64,000 nucleotides of DNA from Cladopsammia gracilis (GCA_022457155.1 JAJGOT010000002.1:2619501-2683500), one strand, 5' to 3'. Positions 24,401 through 35,684 are shown, counted from the stretch's first letter. Program-made: numbers and translations. The notes: generated by a model from the letters alone, not told the origin.

Positions 24401-25162
24401 CTGATATGAACGTGGTTTTCAATTCGAAACGTGCGCTGGCATCCGGTACGTCACATTTGACAGAAAAATTAGGATCAGAGCCGCATACCCTAATCAAATG
24501 ACTTAACATCATAGCAATAGTTAAAGTGTAAAAAGCGGGGCAAATCTGACATTTTAGATTTTCCATGGTGCTTCCCTACAAGTTACTAAGAACTTTTACC
24601 GGGAAACGGTGTGCAATCCAATCACGCAGCCATGCGGACGCTTTTTTTTTGATAAGGTCAGTTGCAGTTTCTTTGCAAATTGGCCGGTAAGATACTTTTA
24701 GCACTAATGAAACCAATTTTAAAGACAAAGAAACCCTCGGGTATTCTTTTCTCCATAACCGCGGGAAGGATTTCCTTTCAAAAAGAATACCGTCGTGGTT
24801 TTTAATCAGCCCGCACCTGATCAAGGATCTGTTCTTTAGTGCCAAATTATATTCCGAGCCACTCAATACATTGTAGGTAGTTTATTTTCTAATTTGGTAT
24901 AAAAAGTTTATGCTGAAAAAAAAGGTACCGCGACGCTAATAGCAAAGCAATGTATTTCCTGTGTACCCAGGCTTCATTTTCTGATTGATGGCTACCTGTG
25001 TTGTCACTCAGCACCTCAACGTCAACATTTTTGGCCAATGAGAATAGGTCGGAGTTTTGGCGCCTAAAATCTAATATCTTTCCATTGATCGTCCTTTCTT
25101 CGAGCAACCATTCGTTCTCACGCACATGTTCTTTGAGTTCGCTTTCATAGAGAATCAGCAGA
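21422..25162. other. Gene-poor stretch with dispersed repeat families
   Basis: 21450-21660 is rich in AACGCTTTAAACCG-like units. 21845-22060 begins GTGACACTTCACGGGAAAAC and is related, in opposite orientation, to 34115-34355 (also TTCACGG-rich). 23408-23650 begins CACTGTAAAAACGGACCAG and contains GGTTATAACC palindromes; its inverted relative ends at about 33915 (TTTTACAGTGC). These look like MITE families. No coding gene is supported here. Confidence 0.45.
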
Positions 25163-25498
25163 ATGATGAGTGCAGAAAATACTCTCAGTTCAACAGTAAA
25201 AGAGGTTGTGGAATTTCTTGAAGGAAAAGGACTTGGAGAAATCAAAGACAAGCTAAAAGGTAACCGACTATTGTTCAGTTTCATTTTCTCTGTTTTTAGT
25301 GGCCGTTTAGCACCGTACAGAATACCACATATTTCTAGTAGTCCTCATACTTTATTACTCTTTTACATCATTGTATGCACAGCTGTAAGATTCTGAAATG
25401 GATGGCGAGAGTTTCATCGGTATGGATCTCGTGGACCTTCATAGCTTGACCCGAAACAGCTCAGAAGCTACGGAAACTTTTAAGGCATTACAGGAACG
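25163..25498 (+). CDS. SAM-domain protein, two 5' exons
   Basis: Exon 1 runs from ATG 25163 to 25259 (donor AAAG|GTAACC); exon 2 from 25390 (after CTGTAAG) to 25498 (before GTAACT). The phase-1 junction matches. Together they encode VVEFLEGKGLGEIKDKLK and MDGESFIGMDLVDLHSL, the five-helix SAM fold with its conserved Asp-Gly-Xaa-Xaa-Phe. SAM domains mediate protein-protein assembly. Cnidarian genomes have many such genes; which one this is cannot be told. A CCAAT or TATA box is not evident just upstream. Confidence 0.65.
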
Positions 25499-26285
25499 GT
25501 AACTATTTTAGCTCATTGCTGGTATATTACATGAAACTGTTCAGAAACAAGGACAGTTAACAGGGGCACCCAACGACACTTTTCTCCCAAATGCTTTAAC
25601 TGCTTTAGGTTGTTTGACGTGCTTTGAAAGCTCTGTAAATGAATTCTAAGCTGCGCCGCTTTAAAATTTATATCTGTTCAGTCATTCTTGGGGAACTTTA
25701 GTCTTCTCAAATTTATTAGCGCCTTTTTATTCATTTTCCGAAACACCTCAGCTCTTTTTGGAAGGTTCACGAAAACGTGAGGTTATCCAATGATCCCTTT
25801 TGGTAGCCGAAAATTTTAGCAGATCGATATTTAACCAAAAACCATCGTTGGGTACCCTGAGTTAATAATTTAACTAGCAGTAATCACAGATTAAAAGAGT
25901 GAGTTCGACATGTTTGTTACAACAGCTGAAAGAAGAAGTATTGATGTTTGTCGGAATCAGTTCATTTCAATATTTTCATTCATTGATCTTATCAAGTGAT
26001 TTAGTTTGACAAGTAGGAAATTAGGTATATCAGATTCCGTTAAGATAAGGTCACTTTATAGGCCATGTGTATAACCAGAGTGAATGCATTTTCAGGAACT
26101 TTGAACATTGTGTCTAAGGATCTAGGGACTTTGGGATTAAATCATTCTTACTTGAAAAAAAAACTGCGAAAAACAGCAAAGGCAGAAGAAAGCACGAAGG
26201 ACGGCACGAACAAAAACAGAATAACATGGTCTCAAGTGTCGTCTCAAGTAATTTCACTTCAAATTTCACTGAACTTGTAAATACC

Positions 26286-27488
26286 TCATTACATGAAATT
26301 TTGGCGACACTTAAGGTTACAGTGTACCTTCGGGGGTGTCTCCAGTATAACAGCTCTAGCGTCTTAAGATTAAACTTAATATACCTAAACCCAGATATCA
26401 AATTAAACCTTATAGAGCTGGCTATCTAAATATGGAAACCAATTGGTAATAGAATGAATTGTCGAATTTTTTACGACGTCTAAATTCGAACGTCCGAATC
26501 AGCTTTAAAACGCTATAACTCAAAGCGATTATTGTATTTTGCTAATTTGATTTGTTCTCGGGTTTCCAGACACGAAGCGCTAAAAAACGTGTCGGCGATT
26601 TCCCATATTTAATTGCAGTGAAAAGTTACAGAATATTTTCGAAAAAGGGAGAAAAAAAATTGGAATGATCGCACGGAAATGGCTCTTGACGAAAAAGTTT
26701 TCGGAATTAAGAAATTCGCCGACACGTTTTTGTTGATTATATGTTAGCCTAGCTTCTGTCCAAATTTGAGGAAAATCGAACAAATTTCCTTGAGTTGTAG
26801 CTTTTTAAAGTGTTCCCAACAAGCGAAAAATTAACTTTGAGAAAACAGCGCTTAAAAAACCATATCGCTTCATAAACAAACTCCGCCCACAAAATTTATA
26901 CCATCATTTCTCCGTCAATTTTCACTATTTTTCGATAATTTTTTTTTGAATGAAAGTTCATTCTGTAAACTTTATTTTGACGCCAAAAAAAATTTTTCGA
27001 TAAATTTTTGATCTGAAGGTACACTGTAACCTTAAATTTAGCGAATTTAGCGATTTTTCTAAAAATCGCTAAATTAAAATGCACCAAAATTAAGTGTCGC
27101 TAAATTAAAGTGAGTACAATATTAAATTCCGCCATCTGGTCAGTTTTACACAATCATGCCGTTTTACGGTCAATTATGACGTGTATCGGATGTCTCGTGC
27201 ACATATCAGTCATTTCAGCTTGACAACTGAAATGGATTCTTCGCTAGTATTAAATTTTGCATTCCCGTATGGACTCCGCAGATTCTACATTTATAAAGAG
27301 CTGTGGAATCCTAGACAAAATGAAAAGCTTGACACAATTCACAATTCGCCAAAGTTTCAGTTCGTGAAATCGTGAAAATTAAGTAACTTGTCTTCCAAAA
27401 TTTACGAAAAATCGCTAAATTAAAGTGCCGCTAATTATGGATTTTTCAAAATTGCTAAATTAACGTGTTGCCAAAATTTCATGTAATA
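26286..27488. repeat. Older inverted-repeat element hosting a newer MITE
   Basis: ACATGAAATTTTGGCGACAC (26291-26310) recurs inverted near 27465-27485 as GTGTTGCCAAAATTTCATGT, so a 1.2-kb element with these ends is likely. Inside, 27040-27110 and 27400-27460 have many TTTAGCG units, including the perfect hairpin TTTAGCGATTTTT / AAAAATCGCTAAA (about 27050-27077). No coding sequence. Confidence 0.6.
26315..27031. mobile_element. MITE with TTAA target duplications (Kolobok- or piggyBac-like)
   Basis: The 17-bp ends GGTTACAGTGTACCTTC (26315-26331) and GAAGGTACACTGTAACC (27015-27031) are perfect inverted repeats, each flanked outside by TTAA (26311-26314 and 27032-27035). TTAA duplication is used by piggyBac and Kolobok transposases; ends starting GG fit Kolobok better, by my recollection. 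The 717-bp interior has no ORF, so it moved with help from elsewhere. It sits inside an older inverted-repeat element. Confidence 0.8.
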
Positions 27489-27961
27489 AGATACCAGTTC
27501 CCGGCGGCCGAGAAAAATTATCACATGAGATCGAGGCCATCTGTGCCAGCCAGTCCAAGATGGCGTCCAAACCCTGAAATCGCATAGCATCCAGCCCAAT
27601 TCCTCACACAATCCCCTTCGTCCAGACCGATACCCGACGAGATGAGGAAGCGTTCTCCTATCATCCAATGCAATAATACTTTGAATACGTTTTTAACTAG
27701 GGTTTTATTAGAATTAGTTTTTAACTAGAGTTTTATTTAGAATAAAAACTTCAATTTATACAACATTTTAATGTTTATCTTAGTTTTTAATTAGTGTCAC
27801 CAAAAAATTTTAGTGTTTGAATTAAACGCATAGCATTTACATGGTCTTTGGTCAAACATATAGTAGGGTATACACGTTTTTATTAGTTATTTTCTGGTAA
27901 TTTTAACATGGACTATTTTTATTACTATTTTTTAATTTTAGAAGTTCAAAACTGTTGCATA

Positions 27962-28570
27962 ATGGCTGGACTGCCATATTTATTTGGTGACAAAAGCAAG
28001 GGGCACAGCTTCTTGCCAGTTCCTTTTGGAAGAGAGCAAAGGTAGGTAATAAACACAAGTTACGAAGAACATAACTGATTTTACTTTGGGCCCATTTCTG
28101 AAAGGATGGATGCTCATATCAGCCCCTAACAACCATCTCACATAAAAAAACAACAACCATCTCAGATGTACTTCTGAACTTGTGATTGCAAAGTACTAGC
28201 CAAGCATCCTAATAATTATTTTTCTTCTACATTGCAGCAGGAAGATATGGATGAAGTACTTGAGAAGCTAATAGAGGAAACAACATCCCCTAGGCTTATA
28301 AGCATTGGGAAAATCAATAATTTAAATGAACTGTGTCTGGCCTCAGAAGGCATGGTGGTTTGCAGATTCCAGCCACCAAGTATTCTAACAGCAGTGGCTA
28401 CCCTCTTGGGTAGTTTTTATTGCTTCAACATGGAATTTCCAAAGAGTATTGGTGAAAGCGAAAAAAATGTTTTTTTGTTTTTAGAGCATATCCTGCTAGG
28501 TCAGGCAAGTGCAACTCTTCCACTGTCTGTGGAACATGTTTTGTCAGATTTATTAAAGGTGAAGGCTTAA
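27962..28570 (+). CDS. 3' exons of a cnidarian-type gene, perhaps the SAM gene
   Basis: A terminal exon from 28238 (acceptor TACATTGCAG) to TAA 28568-28570 encodes about 110 residues: LEKLIEETTSPRLISIGK, LASEGMVVCRFQPPSIL, TLLGSFYCFNMEFPKS and LFLEHILLG. I recall this module from cnidarian proteins that also carry SAM or similar domains. An upstream candidate exon (ATG 27962 to donor at 28041, PYLFGDKSKG) does not join it in phase. Linkage to the SAM exons 2.7 kb upstream is plausible, but phases do not close, so an exon is missing or the gene is broken. Confidence 0.5.
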
Positions 28571-29122
28571 CTCTTATCAGTGTTCGGTCTATATCTCGAA
28601 TATAATTTTGTTTAGCCTTCACCATCAAACAATCATGTATATCTGGCAAAGCATGTTCTACAGACAGCTGAATTCTGAAAGGTTTTAAGAGGTTGTCTTC
28701 CAAAACAAAACACTATCATTTTCAGATCTGAAAAGATCGGTTACATGGGAATTGGCGTGAAGAATGATACTTGATAAGAATGCTCAAATTTTATGTGCTT
28801 AAGTTTATGTCACTTAGGAAAACTAACCTTTTAAGCCTGGTTTTCACTAGCGACGCAAGCACAAGCGCAAGCACAAGCGCAAGCATAACAGCTCTTATTT
28901 CACCGTGAACACGGCCTCGACGCAAGCATAAGCACAAGCACAAGCGCAAGCACAAGGATCAAAATTTTTCCTTTTTCTTGTGCTTGCGCTTGTGCTTGCG
29001 TTCGCGTTATGCTGTGTGAAAACGAAACACCGCATAAGCACAACGAAATTTATACGTCCGGCCGTGTCTGGCCAATTAAAGCGCTCGTTCCAGATTCCCC
29101 CGCGTTCGAGCATTTGAACAAA

Positions 29123-30225
29123 ATGGCGGAGGCCGCGGTTAATTTTGATGAAAAGTTTTCCGAGGTTGTTCGGAACTACAGAATATTGTATGATAAAGAG
29201 TGTAAGGAATTTAAAGACAGAAACAAAAAGGCACAAGCGTGGGCTCAAGTAGCGAAAGAAATGGGGATGACGAAAGGTAATATGATTGATTTGCAATTCT
29301 TTCTCAGTGAAATGTGAGGACAGGACTTGTGGACGAGATTGTTCCAGGATTGTTCACATTTTATACTGTTTCATTGTCAAATTATCTCGTTAAGTAGCCA
29401 GTTTACTATGAATCTTTGATATTTTCAAAGGTGACGAATGAAGAGAAAGGTTTAAAGTATATATTGAAAATATTTTTTTCATGTAAAGCTTGTGTAATTA
29501 ATCAGAGTTTATAAAATTTCTCTACAGAAGAGGCACAAACATATTTTCGAAACTTACGTAGCAGATACAGCAGAGAGAAGAAAAAAGTTAAGAAAGTTAA
29601 AGTTTCTGGGGCTGGATGGGATGATGTGTTGGAGGTGAAATCAAATATATCAGCAATATACCCATACTTACAGTGGCTAGAGCCCTTTATTGTTGAAAGA
29701 AAAACCAAGTCAAATTTCGAAACAGAAGGCGGTGACATTTCTGATTCAAATGATGAAGGCAGTGATACAGCTCGAAGTACAACTCCAGATATTGAAGTTG
29801 TGAGTGATACGTCTCAGCCATTGGTTAAGCCTACTGCAACCAAAGTGACTAAAGTGCAGAAGCCTTCTTGGAAGTTTCACAAACAATCCAGCAGTGAGTC
29901 AAAGAAAAAACAAAATGATGCTGAAGAAGCAGAGATTGCATTAATTCAGTCACCTGGAGCAAGTATTGCTAAGGACTGCAAAAGTCAGGAAAGGGAAAAG
30001 GATGAAGATGAAATATTTGGTAATTTAATTACTTCCCAGCTAAAGCAGTTGCCCCCAGATAAAAAAATTTGGGTAAAAATGCAAATTTCCAATTTGATTT
30101 ATGAACAAATGATGAATTCAGTTAGAGGAGGTTCACCATATCAAATGTACTCTTCAAATTACAGAGCAGAACCACCAGGTCATGTTCTTCATGATCCAAC
30201 AAGTTCATATGTAAATATTTCTTAG
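29123..30225 (+). CDS. MADF-BESS DNA-binding protein of the Harbinger element
   Basis: Exon 1 is 29123-29276 (MAEAAVNFDEKFSEVVRNY, donor AAAG|GTAATA). Exon 2 is 29528-30225 (after TCTACAG). The joined length is 852 nt, 283 residues, with matching phase and no stop. The N-terminal 95 residues are a MADF domain (Myb/SANT relative: LYDKECKEFKD, AWAQVAKEMGM, AQTYFRNLRSRYSREKKK, YPYLQWLEPFI). A Ser/Asp-rich linker follows, and a C-terminal BESS motif (DEIFGNLITSQLKQLPPDKK) that mediates protein contacts. In Harbinger elements this second protein binds the ends and brings the transposase to the nucleus. Intactness beside a dead transposase suggests recent loss or selection on this ORF. Confidence 0.92.
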
Positions 30226-31869
30226 ATCTAAAAGGAACAAAGAGTTCTATGTTACTGTATCACTTTTGATATTGCTAAAATACACAGATTAAAGGGTTTT
30301 TTTTAAGGAGTCATTCTTACCAAAACAAAAATAGTATGTCTCTTTCCCTAAGGGTTGAAGTACTTCTTAACATCTTTCTAAGCTGGACTTTAAGCCAGTC
30401 TCGAAATGACATTTACATGTAGGCATTGTTGTTGCCACTGAAAATAAATGTTGTGTTATACAGAACTACATTGTTGCTTTATACATTTACAAACTCGTAC
30501 AATATCCAACCATTTCTAGTGACTATTGTACTGTATACAAGTAGTGAATACATACATGTAGAAACATGGATGCATACAACTATGTAGCAACTAGACCGGT
30601 ACTTCTCACATATGCCCACTGCCAAGGTACTTCCCCTTGCTCAGAATTAAGGTAATCAGTTAATGCTTCACGAATTTTAATAGCATTAGCTGTATAGCGA
30701 GAACCTCTCACTCTATTTAACCTAACCAGAGTACCTTTGTCTGTCAGACACCATACTTCTCCATTCCCCAGGCTTTGTTTCCTGTTTGGTCCATATTGTC
30801 TACAAATCCAGATGGACAATACAAAACTGTCTCAATTTGCCTCAGATAGTTGTGGAGACAAACAGCTCCTTGAACTATAAGCTCTACAGTGTCAACAGAT
30901 GCAGAAATTGGACCCTTGAACACCCTCCACCTTGCTCTTAACATACCAAAGGTATTCTCTATCACCCTCCTGGCCCTGGATAGCCTATAATTGAATATCC
31001 GCTTGGGTTCTGTCAACGATTTTCCAGGGTATGGACGTTGAAGCCACGGCTTTAAGCCAAAGGCCTCATCTCCAACCAAAAAGAAAGGTAAATGGGAAAT
31101 ATTACATTCTTCAAGGTGTTCAGCTTTGGGGAAATTTATTGAGCCATCTTAGATGGCTTTTCCCATGTCTGAATGTGATAAGACACCACTGTCATTATTG
31201 CCTCCATATTCCCCAATATCTACCAAAGTAAAATTGTAATGAGAATCACAAATTGCCATTAATACAAGACTAAAATAGCCCTTATAATTATAATATAAAG
31301 ATCCGCTGTTATTTGGACACTTCATATTGACATGTTTTCCATCTATTGTACCAACACAGTGAGGTAAATTCCACAGTTCTTCAAATCCCTTTGAAATTTC
31401 TCTCCAGTCATCAGGTGAACTCGGTGGTCTTACGAAAATGTCTCCCAGGGCCTTCCAAATTGCACCACATGTCTCCCTCAGAATATGGCTAACAGTGGTC
31501 CTACCACTGAAAGCTAATGATTGTTGGTCATCCCCACTGGCCAACAAACGCAAGGTGAGGGTTAACCGTTCCGCTGCAGAATGGCCTCTCTCATTTTAGT
31601 AGTCTTCTTGGAAATTAGGGGGCCAACCAGGGTCAACAGATGCTCGAACCTTTCAGGACTCATGTGTAAATATCTAAAAATTTAGGTGATAAAAGCAGTA
31701 AGGGACTGCATCATTTATGTAGAGGGGGCATGGAAAAAGGAGGGGGGGAGGGTCAAGGCTGTTTTAGATTGGCTAGAGGGGGCTATTTTTTTCATAAAGA
31801 ATTAATAGGGAGGTCACCACTTTTAAGGTTTTGCAAGAGGTCTTGTCTGTGCTTTTGTGAATGGGATGA

Positions 31870-32008
31870 CTTTTAAGAAATAAAATAATTTTATCAAATG
31901 AAGAATGATCCTCGCAGTTGTGAACGCAATTTAAGCAATTGCGAAAAGAAGCCTGAAAAAAAATTCAGTACTTCAACGGGGTTCGAACCCGTGACCTCGT
32001 GATACTCT

Positions 32009-32030
<22 letters not shown>
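31870..32030 (-). mobile_element. tRNA-derived SINE
   Basis: Read on minus from 32030, GGCTTCATAGCTCAGTTGG is an A-box/D-arm, and GGTTCGAACCCCGTTGAAG a B-box/T-arm with the acceptor strand. The anticodon arm is largely deleted (only ATCACGAGGT between), so this is no tRNA gene. The tail CTGAATTTTTTTTCAGGCTT forms a hairpin and runs into AT-rich sequence. Pol III promoter boxes are intact. It lies inside the transposase intron. Confidence 0.7.
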
Positions 32031-32043
<13 letters not shown>

Positions 32044-32140
32044 AAGTCAATTGTAGATTCAAAATAATTTTAGGGATCCAGGTGGTGAATTAAAAGAATA
32101 TTGTCATAAACTTCATTGCGTTAATATTTCACACTTTAAT

Positions 32141-32409
32141 AATGAAGGGGTGAGTGGAATAAAGCCCTAAGTGACTTCTGATCAACTGTTAGATTCTCCT
32201 TCCAGTTTGTCTTGTATATGCTCATGTAACAAAGGGAGAATTTGGTTTCAGATTAGGGCCTTATTTCAGTTTGGGATAAGGCCCTAAGTGACTCCTGATC
32301 TATAGCCAAATTCTCCCTTTGGTACATGCGCATATACAAGAAAGACTGTAAGGAGAATCTAGCAGTTGATCAGAATTCACTTAGGGCTATATTCCACTCA
32401 CCCCTTCAA
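32141..32409. mobile_element. Fold-back MITE 1
   Basis: GAAGGGGTGAGTGGAATA begins an arm of about 105 bp that pairs with the segment ending at 32409; the arms are about 90% complementary, around a short centre (GGGCCTTATTTCAG...). No ORF. It sits in the Harbinger transposase intron. Confidence 0.8.
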
Positions 32410-32832
32410 TTAATAAAAATGAATCCAGATCAACCCGTTTCACTATTTGATTTTGGCTGCATTATCAAAATTAACAAACTGTTTGTCGGTTCAATAGCCC
32501 ATGAAGTAATAAAACATGAATAACATAACATAAAAAAATATTTTATCTTCCAAGGTTTAATACACCTCGATTGCGAATTTTGGGACACCAACCTGAGAAG
32601 ATATATCACTTTTCCAATGTTGGAAAGGAATATTGTTCTTATACTGTACTGCAACAAAACACTACTTTATAGAACCAGTACACATCACTTTTTAATAGGA
32701 CAAGCAATGACATTCCAATGATCTACAAGGTAATTTTCTCTTTGCTTGTACCACACTGATTCACCAGGTGTATTTTGTGGCATTGGCTAGTCATAAATTA
32801 TATATGTATGCAAATACAATAAAAAATCCTAA

Positions 32833-33002
32833 TAGGCCATTTCCGAGCGAAGCTAGGTGCGAACCCTTTCATATGAAAATGAGTTTTCATTCACATGGAA
32901 ATAAGTTTTATTTCCATGTGAATGAAAACTCATTTTCACATGAAAGGTTGAGCACCTAGCCTCGCTTTGATAGAGAGGCTAAAGGCAACTCGGAAATGGC
33001 CC
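32833..33002. mobile_element. Fold-back MITE 2
   Basis: A near-perfect palindrome: TAGGCCATTTCCGAG at the left and CTCGGAAATGGCCCA at the right, with inner arms GAAAATGAGTTTTCATTCAC and GTGAATGAAAACTCATTTTC. The centre is an A/T loop near 32908. Non-coding, within the same intron as the first MITE. Confidence 0.8.
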
Positions 33003-33614
33003 ATTATTTACAGTATTAAGTAGAGGAATTGGGGGGGGGGTCACTTGCCATTCTCAGGCCTGAGGAGGGGGGTCCGGAGAGGGGTCCTGGCAGAAATTTT
33101 TATCTTTCACTCCCCCTCCCCCCCTCAGCCTCTACATAAATAAAATTTAGCACATTTTAACTTTCTGAAATTAATACAGAGTAAAGTAAGCAGATAGTTA
33201 CCTTGTCAGTATAAAAAGTTTAATTTTCCAGCTCTAGCTATAGCCTGCATGTACACACCTGAAGTAAAATTCACGATCTCCAAGTCGTAGCTCCTCCACA
33301 AGGTTGTAAAAATCACCTTGGCTCCTTCTTTCTTTAAAAATATCCCTTACCCAAAAACGTTTCACTTTTTTTGTAGTCGCTTTCGCTTTCTTCGTCGCAA
33401 AAGTAGAAGAAACAACAACACTCGACGCTTGAGAGTTTCTGCCACCATATTGGCCGAGTCGTGAACGGAGCCTTGTAACTAGTAAACACTGTGGCCTTAT
33501 GCTTATGCTTGTGCTTATGCTTATGTCGAAGTTCGTTTTCACTTGGCATAAACTACTTGTGCTTGCGCTTGTGCCTGCGCTTGTGCTTGCGTCGCTAGTG
33601 AAAACCAGGCTTTA

Positions 33615-34550
33615 CATTGCAATATGGGAAGGTGTTTCACCACTTATTGATATAAGTACCATTATGGTTGACAGTAAAATTTGCAGCTGATCTTGAAGAA
33701 AACAATGGCCAGTCAGTTTCTTGGTCATGCTCTAGATAGCTAGGTTGAGAAGCGAGAGAAAATACTGACTGCCATGTTTATATTAACCTTTGTCGTGCGG
33801 TTGTTGTAACCCATTTTTTTGGGTGAAGAATAACAACAATAACAATAACAATACAGTTACCTCAGATTTAAACTATAACCATTTTTTTGGGTTGTTGTAA
33901 CTGGTCAGCTTTTACAGTGCAATTAAAAAGACATTGTGAAACACATCTTATGAGCGCTTGCAGCTTGTCGAGAGAGGATTTACAAGTCAACCACTTCTAG
34001 ATACAAAAAAATAATCAAAAACAAAAAACGTTGTTGATTGAAAACAATTGCAATACAAACTTCCAACATGACAAAAATATGATCATAACATTACAAGGGT
34101 AGGTGACTGGGTGTTATCTCATTAATTTCACCATGTATTAAAAGCTCATCATAAAATCACTCCAATCAATTTCACTGCAATCATTTTCACGGCATGAATT
34201 GATTTTACGGTCTTTTAAGATCACGTCAAGGGTGAAATGAGTTTTGATAAGAGTGATCACGGCGTGAAAATTTGATTTCACCCGCCGTTACTGTGAATTT
34301 TTTTCACGCTCATGGTAAAAATCCATAAGCCCAGTTTTCGCGTGGAGGGTCACATATCGGACCTACAAAGCTTAACTTGAAAAACTAAATTCACACAGGT
34401 AAGGTTTGTTGATCAAAAGAGGAGCTCATGAGAAAAATTTGACCTGACATTAATGACGTGATTACTTGATGCGTCCAACAATTCTGCTATGGCACTAAAA
34501 ATAGCTTAATCTGTAATGATTTGTCTATCATAGGTTTTCGTTGTGCTAAT
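33615..34550. other. Non-coding stretch with two dispersed repeats
   Basis: 33790-33915 holds (AACAAT)n next to sequence related to the CACTGTAAAA family at 23.4 kb. 34115-34355 is TTCACGG-rich and related, inverted, to 21845-22060. No gene. Confidence 0.4.
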
Positions 34551-35681
34551 AGAGAACTTAAGATCCACGACGAACGAGACGACGATGACATCTATAGACC
34601 GCGGGAAGACTGGACTGAGGATGTCAGTTTCAGTGGGAAAATGAAAACTTAAGATGCGACCGAAAGGTAGACGACGATTATTTCGACTTGGCTTGTTGAA
34701 AACGTCTCGCTCAAGATGACATCGTTTAAGGACATTGAGTGAGCTTCTTTTTTTGAGCCGCGGATTAAACTTTATTAATGACGAAGAATTTCCAGTTTTC
34801 TTTGACCTGTTTGAGTGAAAAAATCCTGATTTTTTCCCCATAGAGAATATTGAAAGTTTGCTCTGTATGAAATGGCCGAGTCCGAGTGTTTGGCCGAGTT
34901 CCCAGCACATTAGTATATTGTGTTCGGAATTCCATACAAAGTTTGGATTCCTAAAAATAAACATGATACACAGATAATTACAAGAGTAAAATAATTATAT
35001 TTGGCCGTGAGTCTAATTAATCACATGTGCAAAAAAGTTACAAAATGAAACGTTTCACTGCTAAAGATTCGATATAATTTTACATATTACAGAGGCTTAA
35101 ATTCCAGAGTACAAGTGATTAAATTCTTCTATTCAAGGCTTGTGGCCAGCTGCTTACAGTCATGAATATTTTTTTTTTCGATCTAGTTGTTTCGACCGTG
35201 AGGGCAAGTTTTAAAGATAAACGTTATACTGCCAGCACTTACAGTTGTGTTCTCAAGTCAAAACACAATTGAGTACTTATAATTATTATTCAGGTTCTTC
35301 ATTCCTTTTTACAACCTCGGGGAAAAATAAATTTACGACTTACCGGTTCGCCTTTTCCTCTTGTCTTGCCACCAGTTAGTAAACAACAAGAAAACACGCA
35401 CATTATATACAGTCAAATTTTTAATCCAATTCGCTTTGTAAAATAGAAAGAGAAGCTAAAATGAAACCACAAAAGATAAAGGATGAAAAAAGATTACAAA
35501 AGTGACAAGTCAGTGTAAATTTTTACCTTTGAACTTTGTTTAAACTCCTTTGCATGACGACGTGACTACTGGCTTGGTCGTCGTCGACGAGAGGACGGAT
35601 GACGGAACTCACGGGAAAATCGCGTGAATCTCACTTCCGGTCATCGTCGTCCATGTCGTCGTCGTGGATCTTAATCTCCCT
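34551..35681. mobile_element. Non-autonomous inverted-repeat DNA transposon
   Basis: The left end AGAGAACTTAAGATCCACGA and the reverse complement of the right end (AGGGAGATTAAGATCCACGA, from 35681) match over about 45 bp, continuing with GACGACGATGAC on both sides. AAT flanks both ends (34548-34550, 35682-35684), a possible 3-bp duplication. The 1.13-kb interior has no transposase; a 152-codon minus-strand frame looks accidental. Confidence 0.7.
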
Positions 35682-35684
35682 AAT

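Larger units (their letters stand above)
30580..33448 (-). pseudogene. Harbinger DDE transposase
   Basis: Exon 1 runs 33448-33259 (MVAETLKRRVLLF..., then FWVRDIFKERRSQGDFYNL) and ends in phase 2 before GTGTGT. Exon 2 starts at 31673 (YLHMSPERFEHLL) and ends with TAG 30580-30582. The DDE_Tnp_4 residues are present: CVGTIDGKHVNM, VGDEAFGLKPWL and ARRVIENTFGMLRARW. Breaks: frame change in the poly-A near 33360, 1-nt loss near 31590, TAA at 31151-31149, frame change near 30770. The 1.6-kb intron holds a SINE and two MITEs. The enzyme would cut at the 12-mer-rich ends. Confidence 0.9.
28834..33611. mobile_element. PIF/Harbinger DNA transposon, complete
   Basis: Ends AGCCTGGTTTTCACTAGC at 28834 and its reverse complement ending at 33611 are flanked by TTA on both sides (28831-28833, 33612-33614), the 3-bp duplication of Harbinger elements. 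The subterminal regions are built of AAGCACAAGCGC-type 12-mers in both orientations (28848-29000, 33490-33600), likely transposase or MADF-protein binding sites. It carries the standard gene pair, MADF on plus and DDE transposase on minus, facing each other. The transposase is broken but the MADF gene is intact. A SINE and two MITEs have inserted into the transposase intron. Confidence 0.93.

Noticed and set aside
24889..25284. 131-codon minus-strand ORF
   Set aside because: It overlaps the first SAM exon and its upstream region on the other strand; no start context or domain supports it.
28848..29000. CRISPR-like short regular repeats
   Set aside because: Units are contiguous, imperfect, in both orientations and lie in transposon ends; no spacers and no cas genes.
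33334..33549. ORF with His-Lys repeats near the right Harbinger end
   Set aside because: It is a translation of the subterminal 12-mers; the transposase start at 33448 in another frame explains the region better.
34506..34964. 152-codon minus-strand ORF
   Set aside because: It covers the left end of a non-coding inverted-repeat element and has no recognisable motif.
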